This document shows positions 17,913 to 26,329 of a DNA stretch of 64,000 nucleotides, piece after piece; the stretch's first letter is position 1, and each line of letters starts with the position of its first letter. Source of the DNA: Chitinophaga filiformis (lineage in GTDB: Bacteria > Bacteroidota > Bacteroidia > Chitinophagales > Chitinophagaceae). A program made the translations under genes and the position numbers. Where the stretch lies: assembly GCF_900102545.1 (NCBI RefSeq), contig NZ_FNBN01000003.1, positions 1,231,461 to 1,295,460 on the forward strand, written 5' to 3'. The notes beneath the pieces are model-generated. The model was not told the origin of the DNA, did no database searches, and saw only the letters and a program-made list of their open reading frames with translations.

Positions 17913-18971
17913 TTAAATGCCCCGCGCATTTAAAGCAGCATGGAATGCCTGTGCATTTTTCATGTGCTCAGCGTAGGTGGCGGCAAAAGCATGATATCCG
18001 GAGAAATCAGCTTTAGCGCAAAAATAGATATAATCAGTTTCCGGTGTATTCAGCACGGCCTGGATGGTCTTAACAGAAGGGGTACAGATAGGGCCCGGCG
18101 GTAGGCCGGCATTCTGATAGGTGTTATAAGGCGACTGATACGCAATATGTCCTTCCCTGATCCTGCGGATGGAGAAATCCTGAAGGGCAAATTTCACCGT
18201 AGGATCTGCCTGCAGGCGCATGCCTTTGCGGAAGCGGTTGATATATACACTGGCAATCAGTGGTTTCTCATCATTTTTATTGGTTTCCTCTTCTACGATA
18301 GAGGCGATGATCATTACCTGTACGGTGCTCAGATCGAGACGGCGGGCAGCAGCCTTCCGTTCTTCTGTCCAGAAAGCGGCAGTTTCCTTTTCGATCTTCT
18401 TGAACGCGGCTTCTGCGGTGGTGTTCCAGTAGAACTGGTAGCTGTTTGGAATGAAGGCGCACATCACGGTATTGGTGTCCAGTCCGAACTGACGGAGGTA
18501 TACCTGGTCGCTGAGCAAAGCACGGAAGGTAGCAGAATCGGCTTCCAGGTTAGAGCAGATCTTCCTGACAAGGTCTTGTTTGGTGCGCAGTTTGGTAATG
18601 GTTACGGTTACCGGCGTCTGTCGACCGGCACGCAGCAGCTTCACAATGTCGAAGTTGCTCATACCACGGCTGATCTTATACTTACCGGCTCTTACACGTT
18701 TGGGATATCCCAGTTCACGGGCCACCCAATCGAAACTGTTGCGGCTGCGGATGATTTCCTGTTCTTCCAGGCCATCCAGCACATCTTTATACGTGCTGCC
18801 GGTATGTACATAGAAAAATTTACTATCCCCAAACGCTTTAGTATTGGGGCCAAATACACGATACCCTATGTATACGAGCAGTCCTGCGAGGATAGCACAG
18901 GCAACTACCAGCATACGTTTAATCCACAGATTCTTCGTTTGACTTTTTTTTGCTTTACTTCTCTTTGCCAT
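17913..18971 (-). CDS. mltG: Endolytic murein transglycosylase MltG (YceG-like)
   Basis: 352 aa. A basic N-terminus is followed by a single membrane anchor at about 19-40, a LysM-like region, then the YceG catalytic domain. The catalytic Glu is Glu227 in IIASIVEEETN, with downstream motifs LIASVYINRF, GMRLQADPTVKFAL and YNTYQNAGLPPGPICTPS. It cuts nascent peptidoglycan glycan strands at the inner membrane and sets strand length. A terminator separates it from secG upstream, so it needs its own promoter in the short gap. Confidence 0.95.
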   Translation of the reverse strand: MAKRSKAKKSQTKNLWIKRMLVVACAILAGLLVYIGYRVFGPNTKAFGDSKFFYVHTGSTYKDVLDGLEEQEIIRSRNSFDWVARELGYPKRVRAGKYKISRGMSNFDIVKLLRAGRQTPVTVTITKLRTKQDLVRKICSNLEADSATFRALLSDQVYLRQFGLDTNTVMCAFIPNSYQFYWNTTAEAAFKKIEKETAAFWTEERKAAARRLDLSTVQVMIIASIVEEETNKNDEKPLIASVYINRFRKGMRLQADPTVKFALQDFSIRRIREGHIAYQSPYNTYQNAGLPPGPICTPSVKTIQAVLNTPETDYIYFCAKADFSGYHAFAATYAEHMKNAQAFHAALNARGI

Positions 18972-18983
18972 AGGATGGTATTC

Positions 18984-19014
18984 AATAAAAAACCTCGCTT
19001 GTGACGGCGAGGTT
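18984..19014 (-). terminator. Rho-independent terminator after secG
   Basis: On the minus strand the stem AACCTCGC / GCGAGGTT with an 8-nt loop is followed by TTTTTATT. It closes the lptE-secG transcript before mltG. Confidence 0.8.
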
Positions 19015-19040
19015 CTGAAATAGCTTTAATAGCCGGGATA

Positions 19041-19439
19041 TTAGTGTCTTTTTGGAGCCTGAGCCGGAGCTGGCGCCGAATTTGCCGGTGTAGCCGGTGC
19101 CTGCTGGGCAGGAGCTGAAGTCGGATTTACCGGTGTAGCTGGTACCTGAGCCGGAGCTGTAGGGACGGTCACATTCTGTTCCATGATGGCTTTTCTTGTT
19201 TCAGGAGCTGAACTCTTGCCAACAAACATAGAAGATGTGAGGCACAGTACGGCAATGATAGCAGACAGTACCCAGGTGCCTTTTTCCAGCACATCTGTGG
19301 TCTGACGTACACCCATCACCTGGTTGCCAAAACCACCAAAACTACCGGATAAACCACCACCTTTCGGGTTTTGAACCAGTACAAAAAAGCCCAATAACAC
19401 ACAGGCCAGGATGATTAATATGCCGAAAATCAACAACAT
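19041..19439 (-). CDS. secG: Preprotein translocase subunit SecG
   Basis: 132 aa. The first helix (LLIFGILIILACVLLGFFVLVQNPKGGGLSG) contains the SecG hallmark QNPKGGGLSGSFGG, followed by TTDVLEKGTWVLSAIIAVLCLTSSMF as the second helix. It is an accessory subunit of the SecYEG channel. The C-terminal tail of about 50 residues is an unusual Ala/Pro-rich repeat (PAQVPATPVNPTSAPAQQ), similar in composition to the Pro/Ala tract of the gene just upstream. Twelve bases separate the two genes. Confidence 0.95.
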   Translation of the reverse strand: MLLIFGILIILACVLLGFFVLVQNPKGGGLSGSFGGFGNQVMGVRQTTDVLEKGTWVLSAIIAVLCLTSSMFVGKSSAPETRKAIMEQNVTVPTAPAQVPATPVNPTSAPAQQAPATPANSAPAPAQAPKRH

Positions 19440-19450
19440 AGTATAATAAA

Positions 19451-20716
19451 TTAACTTTTTTCTGTTAGTAACTTAAGTTCTTTGATCTTTTGCGCAAAAT
19501 AAGCGCTTTTGTTGGGATTAAGCAAACTTAATTTTTGATATATGTGGATCGCTGTCTGGTACTGATGCTGACGTGCCCAGATCTCAGCCAGCGTTTCCGA
19601 AACGATGTCGTCATTCAGTGTGATGGATTCCATTGCCATCTTTTCCACTGCTTCTGATACTTCAGGATCAGCGTCTTCGTAACTACGGTGCATCTGCTGC
19701 TGATACCATTGCTTACTGGCCTTTTCGGCGAAGGTGTGCTTCATCTCCCTGAGCCAGGAAGTAAAGCTCTTCATTTCAGCTGCTCCTTTTTCATTGAGTT
19801 CATCTGCCTGCTCAGGTTCTTTCAAACGCTTGTAAGCGAAATAATCATCTGTATACAACGGTTGATAGGTCAGAGACGTCTCAGCGGTATCAGAAGTATC
19901 CAGCGGAAATATCTTAATAGGCTCTGTATCTATCGCGGCGGTGAGCGGAAGCTTTGCAGCTGTTGCTGCCGGCTCCTGGGCAGGTGCTGCCGGAGATGTT
20001 CCCCTGGCAGGAGTGGCTGTTAATGGCTCCTGGGCAGGTGCTGCCGGAGGTGTTTCCCTTGCAGAAGTAGCTGTTAATGGCTCCTGAACAGGTGCTGCCG
20101 GAGATGTTTCCCTGGCAGGAGTGGCTGTTAAAGCTTCCTGTACAGGTGCTGCCGCTGGCGCTTCCCAGGTAGGTGCGGCTGTTGCCGTTGCTGGCTGGGA
20201 AGGTGTGCTTGTGACAGGTGTGGCTATCACATCATTCGCAGTAACTGTTAATTCTTCTTCTTCTGTATTGTAAGCCGGAGCAGTAAAACTTTCCTGTCTA
20301 GCAGTTTGCTCCGCTGACGGTGCTTTGGGCACGGTTACATGGATCTTGGATTCAGGTACAGGCTGTGGTGCAGGAGCCGCTGTTTCCGGTTCATCTGGGA
20401 ACACATTGACAGGCGCTTCATGTACGGGCGCGGGTACAGGTGTTGGTGCTTCCTCTACCGGTGCCTCAGGAGCAACGCTTTTCTCCTCGGTGGTCACAAA
20501 GCGGTAAAAGTAATGCATATTGGTACTGTACTGCTGTGCCTTCTTTACCGCCGGCGCCAGCAGATTCTTCTGCACGGTATATTGCTTGCGCGCCAGCAGC
20601 AGGCGGGCCGCCGTAAAGTAGGGATATGACGTTACCAGCCGTTCCAGTGCTGCTTCATCAACCTGTTTAATATCAGGTTGTTGGAAGATATGTTGAATGA
20701 TCCTGTTTGCGGTCAT
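19451..20716 (-). CDS. Repeat-rich hypothetical protein upstream of secG
   Basis: 421 aa, no recognised enzyme domain. Residues 1-75 (RIIQHIFQQPDIKQVDEAALERLVTSYPYFTAARLLLA) form a helical domain commonly seen at this locus in Bacteroidota. Residues 80-270 are a Pro/Ala/Thr/Glu-rich disordered region with an 18-aa repeat (four copies). The C-terminal about 130 residues are helical and TPR-like (SETLAEIWARQHQYQTAIHIYQKLSLLNPNKSAYFAQKIKELK). There is no signal peptide, so it is probably cytoplasmic. It is sandwiched between lptE and secG, which suggests an envelope-related or simply housekeeping role. Confidence 0.75.
   Translation of the reverse strand: MTANRIIQHIFQQPDIKQVDEAALERLVTSYPYFTAARLLLARKQYTVQKNLLAPAVKKAQQYSTNMHYFYRFVTTEEKSVAPEAPVEEAPTPVPAPVHEAPVNVFPDEPETAAPAPQPVPESKIHVTVPKAPSAEQTARQESFTAPAYNTEEEELTVTANDVIATPVTSTPSQPATATAAPTWEAPAAAPVQEALTATPARETSPAAPVQEPLTATSARETPPAAPAQEPLTATPARGTSPAAPAQEPAATAAKLPLTAAIDTEPIKIFPLDTSDTAETSLTYQPLYTDDYFAYKRLKEPEQADELNEKGAAEMKSFTSWLREMKHTFAEKASKQWYQQQMHRSYEDADPEVSEAVEKMAMESITLNDDIVSETLAEIWARQHQYQTAIHIYQKLSLLNPNKSAYFAQKIKELKLLTEKS
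19971..20186. repeat. 54-bp in-frame tandem repeat, four copies
   Basis: Units start at 19971, 20025, 20079 and 20133, exactly 54 bp apart, so each adds 18 residues without changing frame. The first three are almost identical and the fourth is diverged. Copy number could vary between strains. Confidence 0.85.
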
Positions 20717-20763
20717 GCTGCTAAAGTATGAAAAAAAATTAAATACGAAAGCTTTTGTAATAC

Positions 20764-21279
20764 TTACCAGTTAGCGAACGCTTTATTGAAAATATCATCC
20801 ACTATTTGTGGCAGAATCGTGTTCTCTAACAGGCCATTTTCCACTGTACTTGGCAACTGGGAAGCGGGGAAGTCGGCAGAGCGGGTGAACGACTGCGTAT
20901 ATCCCTTTTTATCGCCTATTCTTTTCACGAACGTAATATTAATAGTAACAGTCAACCTGGAAGTGGCAGCCTGGTCCACATTGGTTACCGCAGCATTGCT
21001 GAAGGAATAACCCGTTACGTTGCCTTTGAATTCATAATCGGCCCCTTCTTCATTGATCTGTACCAGTTTGGTCTGCGACTGTACTTTGGTACGCAGTCTT
21101 TCGGTCAGGTTCTGGCTCAGTGTCGGGTTGTTGATAGGCGCCCTGTTCTCAATAAAACGCACGTTCACGGTTTTTGCGCCCGGCTCAATACTGGCGCCTG
21201 TAGCAGAATAGTGAACGGAACAGCCGCCCAATACCAGCAGTAAGCTGACGGTCATTATCCCCTGGAGTAATCTGATCAT
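20764..21279 (-). CDS. lptE: LptE-family outer-membrane LPS-assembly lipoprotein
   Basis: 171 aa with a lipoprotein signal (LLLVLGGC, Cys at about 20) and the Bacteroidota LptE pattern: CSVHYSATGASI, then VNVRFIENRAPINNPTLSQNLTERLRTKV, TVTINITFVKR, and the C-terminal LENTILPQIVDDIFNKAFANW. It would plug the LptD barrel and help deliver lipopolysaccharide. The position between the sigma-54 activator and secG is a common arrangement in the family. Confidence 0.88.
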   Translation of the reverse strand: MIRLLQGIMTVSLLLVLGGCSVHYSATGASIEPGAKTVNVRFIENRAPINNPTLSQNLTERLRTKVQSQTKLVQINEEGADYEFKGNVTGYSFSNAAVTNVDQAATSRLTVTINITFVKRIGDKKGYTQSFTRSADFPASQLPSTVENGLLENTILPQIVDDIFNKAFANW

Positions 21280-21334
21280 CTTAAAAGTGTTAAGGCTGCC
21301 TGCCAGTTATGGAGTCATCCCGGCAGGTGGCCTG

Positions 21335-22588
21335 CTATTCGTTAATGTTGTATTCTTTGAGTTTTCTATATAAGGTCCTTTCGGAAATGCCCAGGTCAAG
21401 CGCTGCATCCTTCCTTTTGCCCTTATGTTTCTTCAGGGCCTTGACGATCAGTTCTTTTTCTTTGTCGGCTATAGACAAGGTTTCCTCTACTTCTTCGTGG
21501 TGATCGATCTTGTTGCTATCTTGTAAGATGATCGGCTGGGGCGAAGAAATGGTGGCAGGAACAGGGCTTGTAGCCACACTCACCTCTGGCTGGGGATGGA
21601 AGCTGTGCATCAGGTGACTATCCTGGAAATTGCTGGCATGGGCAATATTAGGGTTCTGCAGGATGTCGAAGAACATCTTTTTCAGTTCTGTCACATCCTT
21701 CTTCATATCGAAGAACAGTTTATACAGTATATCCCTTTCGTTGGAAAAGTCTCCGTTAGGCTTCGCCTGTGGCGCTGCGATCATCGGCAGCCTGGAAGGT
21801 TCATTCACTTCCGGCAGGAAACGTCTCAGTTCATGCGCTGTAACCAGTTTATCCTGTGCCAGTACGGAGATTTGCTCTGCCATATTCTTCAGCTCACGCA
21901 CGTTACCCCTCCACGGATAATTGACCAGGATGTTACGGGCCTCGTCATCCAGCTGGATGCTCGGTGTTTTGTAACGTTCCGAGAAATCCACGCAGAATTT
22001 ACGGAACAATAATGGAATATCCTCTTTTCTGTCCCGTAGGGAAGGTACCCTGATAGGAACGGTATTCAAACGGTAATAAAGGTCTTCCCTGAATTTCCCC
22101 TGCTGGGTATGATCGAGCAGGTCCCTGTTGGTGGCTGTGATCACCCGCACATCTGTTTTCTGCACTTTGGAAGATCCGACCCTGATAAATTCGCCGGTTT
22201 CCAGTACACGCAGCAGGCGGGCCTGTGTACCCAGCGGCATTTCCCCGATCTCATCCAGGAAAATAGTACCGCCATTTACAGTTTCAAAATATCCTTTACG
22301 GCTATCTACCGCGCCGGTAAATGAGCCTTTTTCATGGCCGAAAAGTTCTGAATCGATGGTCCCTTCAGGGATAGCGCCGCAGTTTACGGCAATGAAAGGG
22401 TTGTGTTTACGGGCACTAAGTGAATGGATAATACTGGAAAACGCTTCTTTACCAACGCCACTTTCTCCAACTATCAACACGGTCAGATCCGTGTTGGCCA
22501 CCTGTGCTGCCACCTGCAAGGCATAATTCAGTGCAGGCGAATTTCCGATAATGCCAAACCTGTTTTTAATGGACTGTACGTTATCCAT
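21335..22588 (-). CDS. Sigma-54-dependent transcriptional activator without receiver domain
   Basis: 417 aa. The AAA+ domain starts almost at the N-terminus: Walker A GESGVGK at 41-47, ELFGHEKGSFTGA at 81-93, Walker B IFLDEIGE at 109-116, then the arginine-finger region LRVLETGEFIRVG. A low-complexity linker (about 300-355) leads to a Fis-type HTH at 375-417 (ALKKHKGKRKDAALDLGISERTLYRKLKEY). The sigma-54 contact loop reads GSFTGA instead of the usual GAFTGA. There is no N-terminal sensory or receiver domain, so activity must be controlled by level or a partner. It lies between miaB and lptE. Confidence 0.92.
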   Translation of the reverse strand: MDNVQSIKNRFGIIGNSPALNYALQVAAQVANTDLTVLIVGESGVGKEAFSSIIHSLSARKHNPFIAVNCGAIPEGTIDSELFGHEKGSFTGAVDSRKGYFETVNGGTIFLDEIGEMPLGTQARLLRVLETGEFIRVGSSKVQKTDVRVITATNRDLLDHTQQGKFREDLYYRLNTVPIRVPSLRDRKEDIPLLFRKFCVDFSERYKTPSIQLDDEARNILVNYPWRGNVRELKNMAEQISVLAQDKLVTAHELRRFLPEVNEPSRLPMIAAPQAKPNGDFSNERDILYKLFFDMKKDVTELKKMFFDILQNPNIAHASNFQDSHLMHSFHPQPEVSVATSPVPATISSPQPIILQDSNKIDHHEEVEETLSIADKEKELIVKALKKHKGKRKDAALDLGISERTLYRKLKEYNINE

Positions 22589-22656
22589 ATCCTCAATTTA
22601 CCCTTTTACCGGCTGTAGAAGCCTGTAAAAGGTGCTGTGATCCAATAATTTGTCTT

Positions 22657-24078
22657 TTATGCTCTCCCCGTCGAAACTCCCAATAAAGTACCTGCAGTAC
22701 AATCGTTCACCTGCACCCAAACGTATTCACCCTTGCGGAAATCTTCTTTAGGGAAGATGACCACCTTGTTATGATCTGTTCTACCGAAGAGGTGATCTTC
22801 AGAGCGTTTGGAGGTGCCTTCGATCAGTACTTTAAACGTCTTACCTACATCCTGCTGCATACTTCTGAGTGATTGTCCGCGGTGCAGCTCCACCACTTCC
22901 GACAGCCTCCTTTTTTTAACTTCTTCCGGTACATCATCCTGGTAGCGGCGTGCAGCCAGCGTACCGGGGCGTTCGGAGTAGAAGAACATGTAGGCCAGGT
23001 CGTATCTGGCATAGTCCATCAGGCTCATAGTATCCTGGTGATCTTCTTCTGTTTCTGTACAGAAGCCGGTAATGACATCCGTGGACAGGGCACAGTCAGG
23101 TAATATTTCACGGATGCGGTCAACTTTTTTAATGTACCATTCCCTGGTATAGGTACGGTTCATCAGCTGCAGTATACGGGTGCTGCCGCTTTGCATAGGC
23201 AGGTGAATGTATTTGCAGATGTTCTCGTACTTCGCCATGGTAAACAGCACATCATCGGTAATGTCTTTCGGATGGGAGGTGCTGAAACGAACCCTGAGCA
23301 ATGGGCTGATGAGAGCTACTTTCTCAAGCAGATTGGCAAAGGTAGTTACAACAGATGCATCCTGCGGGTCAACCCAATAGTAGGAATCCACGTTCTGTCC
23401 CAGGAGGGTTACTTCACGGTAGCCCCTGTTGAACAGGTCTGTAGCTTCCTGCAGGATAGACGCTACGTCTCTGCTGCGCTCACGCCCGCGGGTAAAAGGT
23501 ACCACGCAGAAAGAGCACATGTTGTTACAACCCCGCATGATGGAAACAAAGGCGGTTACACCGTTGCTATCCAGCCTGACCGGGTTGATGTCGCCATAGG
23601 TTTCTTCACGGCTGAGCAATACGTTCACTGCCTTCTGACCGGTTTCAGCCTCTTCGATGAGGGCAGGCAGGGTTCTGTAAGCATCAGGGCCTACCACCAT
23701 ATCCACCAGCTTTTCCTCTTCCAGCAGTTTGGCTTTCAGGCGCTCAGCCATACATCCGAGCACACCCACCAGTAGTTCCGGGTTCTTTTGCTTTATATGT
23801 CTGAACTCTAATAAACGTCTGCGTACGGTTGTTTCCGCTTTTTCCCTGATCGAGCAGGTATTGAGCAGTATCAGGCTGGCCTCTTCCACATTACGGGTAG
23901 GGCCAAAACCATCTTCTTTGAGAATGGAAGCCACGATCTCACTGTCGTTAAAGTTCATCTGGCAACCATAGCTCTCTATATAGAATTTCTTGGTATAAGT
24001 CTGTGTTTCTCCTTCCAGAGGTGCGTAAGCTTCACCCTGGCGACTTTCGTCATGCACTTTTGTAACCTGTTCCAGCAT
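22657..24078 (-). CDS. miaB: tRNA-2-methylthio-N6-dimethylallyladenosine synthase MiaB
   Basis: A radical-SAM methylthiotransferase that converts i6A37 to ms2i6A37 in tRNAs reading UNN codons. The UPF0004 domain carries FYIESYGCQMNFNDSE, LLNTCSIREKAE and VGVLGCMAERL, each with a cluster Cys. The radical-SAM site is MRGCNNMCSFCVVPFTRGRERSR. The C-terminal TRAM domain includes TFKVLIEGTSKRSEDHLFGRTDHNKVV. A TTG at 24087 is in frame, but ATG 24078 (MLEQVTK) fits better. miaE at 56.5 kb would hydroxylate the product. Confidence 0.95.
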   Translation of the reverse strand: MLEQVTKVHDESRQGEAYAPLEGETQTYTKKFYIESYGCQMNFNDSEIVASILKEDGFGPTRNVEEASLILLNTCSIREKAETTVRRRLLEFRHIKQKNPELLVGVLGCMAERLKAKLLEEEKLVDMVVGPDAYRTLPALIEEAETGQKAVNVLLSREETYGDINPVRLDSNGVTAFVSIMRGCNNMCSFCVVPFTRGRERSRDVASILQEATDLFNRGYREVTLLGQNVDSYYWVDPQDASVVTTFANLLEKVALISPLLRVRFSTSHPKDITDDVLFTMAKYENICKYIHLPMQSGSTRILQLMNRTYTREWYIKKVDRIREILPDCALSTDVITGFCTETEEDHQDTMSLMDYARYDLAYMFFYSERPGTLAARRYQDDVPEEVKKRRLSEVVELHRGQSLRSMQQDVGKTFKVLIEGTSKRSEDHLFGRTDHNKVVIFPKEDFRKGEYVWVQVNDCTAGTLLGVSTGRA

Positions 24079-24102
24079 CCTTTGCAACTAATTTTAGGAA
24101 AG

Positions 24103-24110
24103 CAAAAGTA
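24103..24110 (-). promoter_or_regulatory. -7 element TACTTTTG upstream of miaB
   Basis: Minus-strand TACTTTTG matches TAnnTTTG exactly and lies 24 bp upstream of the chosen ATG. The -33 region is AT-rich without a clear TTG at the ideal distance. Confidence 0.5.
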
Positions 24111-24163
24111 CACAATAAAATCTGAAAATGACAGAATGGCATGATAGGTAATATAGCTATTGA

Positions 24164-24790
24164 TTACAGCCCTTTTTCCAGTAGAAAACGGGTGAGGGCA
24201 GCGGGACTTTTAAGCTGGAGTTTCTGCATAATGTTCTTCCGGTGGGTTTCTACAGTGTAAATGCTCAGGTAAAGATGCGCCGCTATCTGCTGATTGGTAA
24301 GCTGCTGATTGATCAGCTGGAGGATCTCCGTTTCCCGGCGGGTCAGGTTAAACTCCCTGAAAGGGGGATTTTCCGCGTCCTGCTGGTACATACGGGCTAT
24401 AGGAGGGAAGCATTGCTTTCCCTTACTTACCTGCCGGATGGCTTGCAGCAGTTCTTCCTTGTTGCAGGTTTTCAGCAGGTAACCATCTGCCCCGTAGCTG
24501 AGGGCCAGGGAAACCAGGTGGGGATCATTATAGCTGGACAGGATAATAGTCCGGATATGAGGGAAATCCTGGCGGATGAGCTTTGTAGCTTCCAGCCCGT
24601 TCAATATGGGCATATTAATGTCCAGGATAACGATATCGGGTCTGTGACGGGACAGGAGGTTCATCAGTTCCTGGCCGTTGGCGGCAATAGCCAGGACGGT
24701 CACATTGGGAACCTGTTGGAGGATGGAGTGGATACCGTCGGCAAAAAGTGTGTGGTCATCAGCGAGGATGAGATTAACAGGTAGCTGCAT
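24164..24790 (-). CDS. NarL/FixJ-type response regulator
   Basis: 208 aa. The receiver domain has the acidic pair Asp11-Asp12, phospho-acceptor Asp57 (VILDINMP) and conserved Lys in GYLLK. A LuxR-type HTH is at about 143-205 (LTRRETEILQLINQQLTNQQIAAHLYLSIYTVETHRKNIMQKL). It overlaps the histidine kinase gene by 17 bp, so they form a translationally coupled pair. Target genes cannot be read from the sequence. Confidence 0.93.
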   Translation of the reverse strand: MQLPVNLILADDHTLFADGIHSILQQVPNVTVLAIAANGQELMNLLSRHRPDIVILDINMPILNGLEATKLIRQDFPHIRTIILSSYNDPHLVSLALSYGADGYLLKTCNKEELLQAIRQVSKGKQCFPPIARMYQQDAENPPFREFNLTRRETEILQLINQQLTNQQIAAHLYLSIYTVETHRKNIMQKLQLKSPAALTRFLLEKGL

Positions 24791-25646
24791 GTTGTGGAAT
24801 TACGGGGATGTTAATGATAAAGGTGGTGCCGGAAATGCCTGAATCAACGTGTAATTTGCCTCCCAAAGATCTTACCCGGCTACGTACGCCCGATAGCCCT
24901 ATGCCCTGCACCCTGCCGTTGGTGGCAGGGAGTCCCACACCGTCGTCTTCCACGATTATTTCCAGGTAATCCGGGTAATACAGCAGTTGGACAGTAGCGG
25001 CAGAAGCTTTTGCATGCCTGATGATGTTACTGGTCAGTTCCATGATAATGCGGTATAGTATCAGCTCCTGCCGGGGATCGAAACAGGATTGGTATTTATT
25101 GCTGCAGAAATGGAACAGGATATTAGGTGAGTTAAGCAGCGAAAAGTAAGATTGCAGTATATCAGTAAGTGGAATATTACCAAAAAGGGGTGGAACCAGG
25201 TTATGTGCCGCACGCCGCACATTCTGGCTGGTCTGATCTACCAGCTGTAACAGGCTGGTGGCTTTCAGTTCGTCCTGTTTTGTCCGGAAGCGCAGATTTT
25301 GCAGGTTTATCCGGATAGCGGCCAGGTTGCCGCCTATTTCATCATGGATATCGGCCGCAATACGTTTACGCTCTGCCTCCTGTATATCCAGCTCATGATT
25401 GGCCATCATAGCCTGTTGCTGCTGAAGCTTCAGCAACAGTTCCTTCTGTTTTCTCTTATAGGTATCCAGCCGGCGCATCATCACCAGTATCCAGACAGCT
25501 ACACTCCATATGCAGGTGAGGGGTAAAATACCGGAAGACACAAGATAAGTGGTAACGCTATAGGTGAACCGCAGGGAATAACTATGTACCGGTCCTAAAA
25601 TGGCCGGCGCAGAGGGGATTAAATGCATGAACAGTTCCTCGCTCAT
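24774..25646 (-). CDS. Sensor histidine kinase (HisKA_3/NarX-like)
   Basis: 290 aa. One membrane segment at about 32-57 (VTTYLVSSGILPLTCIWSV) is followed by a coiled coil and the dimerisation/phospho-acceptor helix with His101 (RKRIAADIHDEIGGNL). The HATPase domain has an N-box NIIRHAKAS and a G1 box EDDGVGLP, then GIGLSGVRSRVRSLGG. There is no sizeable extracytoplasmic sensor domain, so the signal is probably membrane-borne or comes from a partner. It pairs with the overlapping regulator downstream. Confidence 0.92.
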   Translation of the reverse strand: MSEELFMHLIPSAPAILGPVHSYSLRFTYSVTTYLVSSGILPLTCIWSVAVWILVMMRRLDTYKRKQKELLLKLQQQQAMMANHELDIQEAERKRIAADIHDEIGGNLAAIRINLQNLRFRTKQDELKATSLLQLVDQTSQNVRRAAHNLVPPLFGNIPLTDILQSYFSLLNSPNILFHFCSNKYQSCFDPRQELILYRIIMELTSNIIRHAKASAATVQLLYYPDYLEIIVEDDGVGLPATNGRVQGIGLSGVRSRVRSLGGKLHVDSGISGTTFIINIPVIPQHAATC

Positions 25647-25836
25647 ATGTCGTACAGAGAATGAAGGGGTATGAATCTTATAACTGACAGATTATCTATA
25701 TCTACTGGGGTAATGCTGAAAAAGTTGTCCCTAATTTAGGTACAAGCTACAAAAAAAAAGTGTTGCTACAGTGAAAGTAGGGGGAGTTTGTTAAAAAAAT
25801 TAACAATTGAGAGGGGGCGTTGGTACAACCCCGGGG

Positions 25837-26165
25837 AAAACGGAATGGGTGCCCCCGGGTCGACGGAATGGATACAATCCACAAAACAATATGGAATGGC
25901 CGGATAAAACATAATCATTCGCGGCGATAGACCCCGGTAGGGGTCTTATTGTTTGTAGCGCGGGGTGCAACCCCGGGAAAACGGACGGGTGCGCCCTGGG
26001 AAAACGGAATGGGTGCGCCCCGGGTCGACGGAATGGATACAATCCACAAAACAATATGGAATGGCCGGATAAAACATAATCATTCGCGGCGATAGACCCC
26101 GGTAGGGGTCTTATTGTTTGTAGCGCGGGGTGCAACCCCGGGAAAACGGAATGGTGCGCCCCGGG
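25837..26165. repeat. About 165-bp GC-rich direct repeat, two copies plus a partial third
   Basis: Copy 1 (about 25837-25985) and copy 2 (26001-26150) are nearly identical; equivalent points are 164-165 bp apart. Each contains AAAACGGAATGGGTGC, a GTCGACGG block, the small hairpin AGACCCC-GGTA-GGGGTCT and the palindrome-like CGGGGTGCAACCCCG. A further unit start follows at about 26142. The stretch fills the 25.65-26.33 kb gap between a kinase and a phosphatase gene and holds no credible gene. It looks like a non-coding intergenic repeat. Confidence 0.85.
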
Positions 26166-26213
26166 AAAACGATATAAATGTCCCGGAACAATTCGCCGAA
26201 ACCAGGATTTGAA

Positions 26214-26306
26214 CAGGTATTGACGCCGTATAAACAATGGTTCTCCTATGGGTATCTTACGTTCAAAGACGTAAGATACCCATAGGAGAACCATTGCTAA
26301 TACCTG
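26214..26306. repeat. Perfect 28-bp inverted repeat nested in an outer 8-bp repeat
   Basis: The arms 26235-26262 and 26269-26296 are exactly complementary across a 6-nt loop (TCAAAG). An outer pair, CAGGTATT (26214-26221) and AATACCTG (26299-26306), extends the structure. It lies 24 bp beyond the histidine phosphatase stop, on its downstream side. No T-run follows on the minus strand, so it is not a standard terminator, although it could stop or stabilise the transcript. Confidence 0.85.
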
Positions 26307-26329
26307 ATTATATCCTGAGAAGATCGGCT

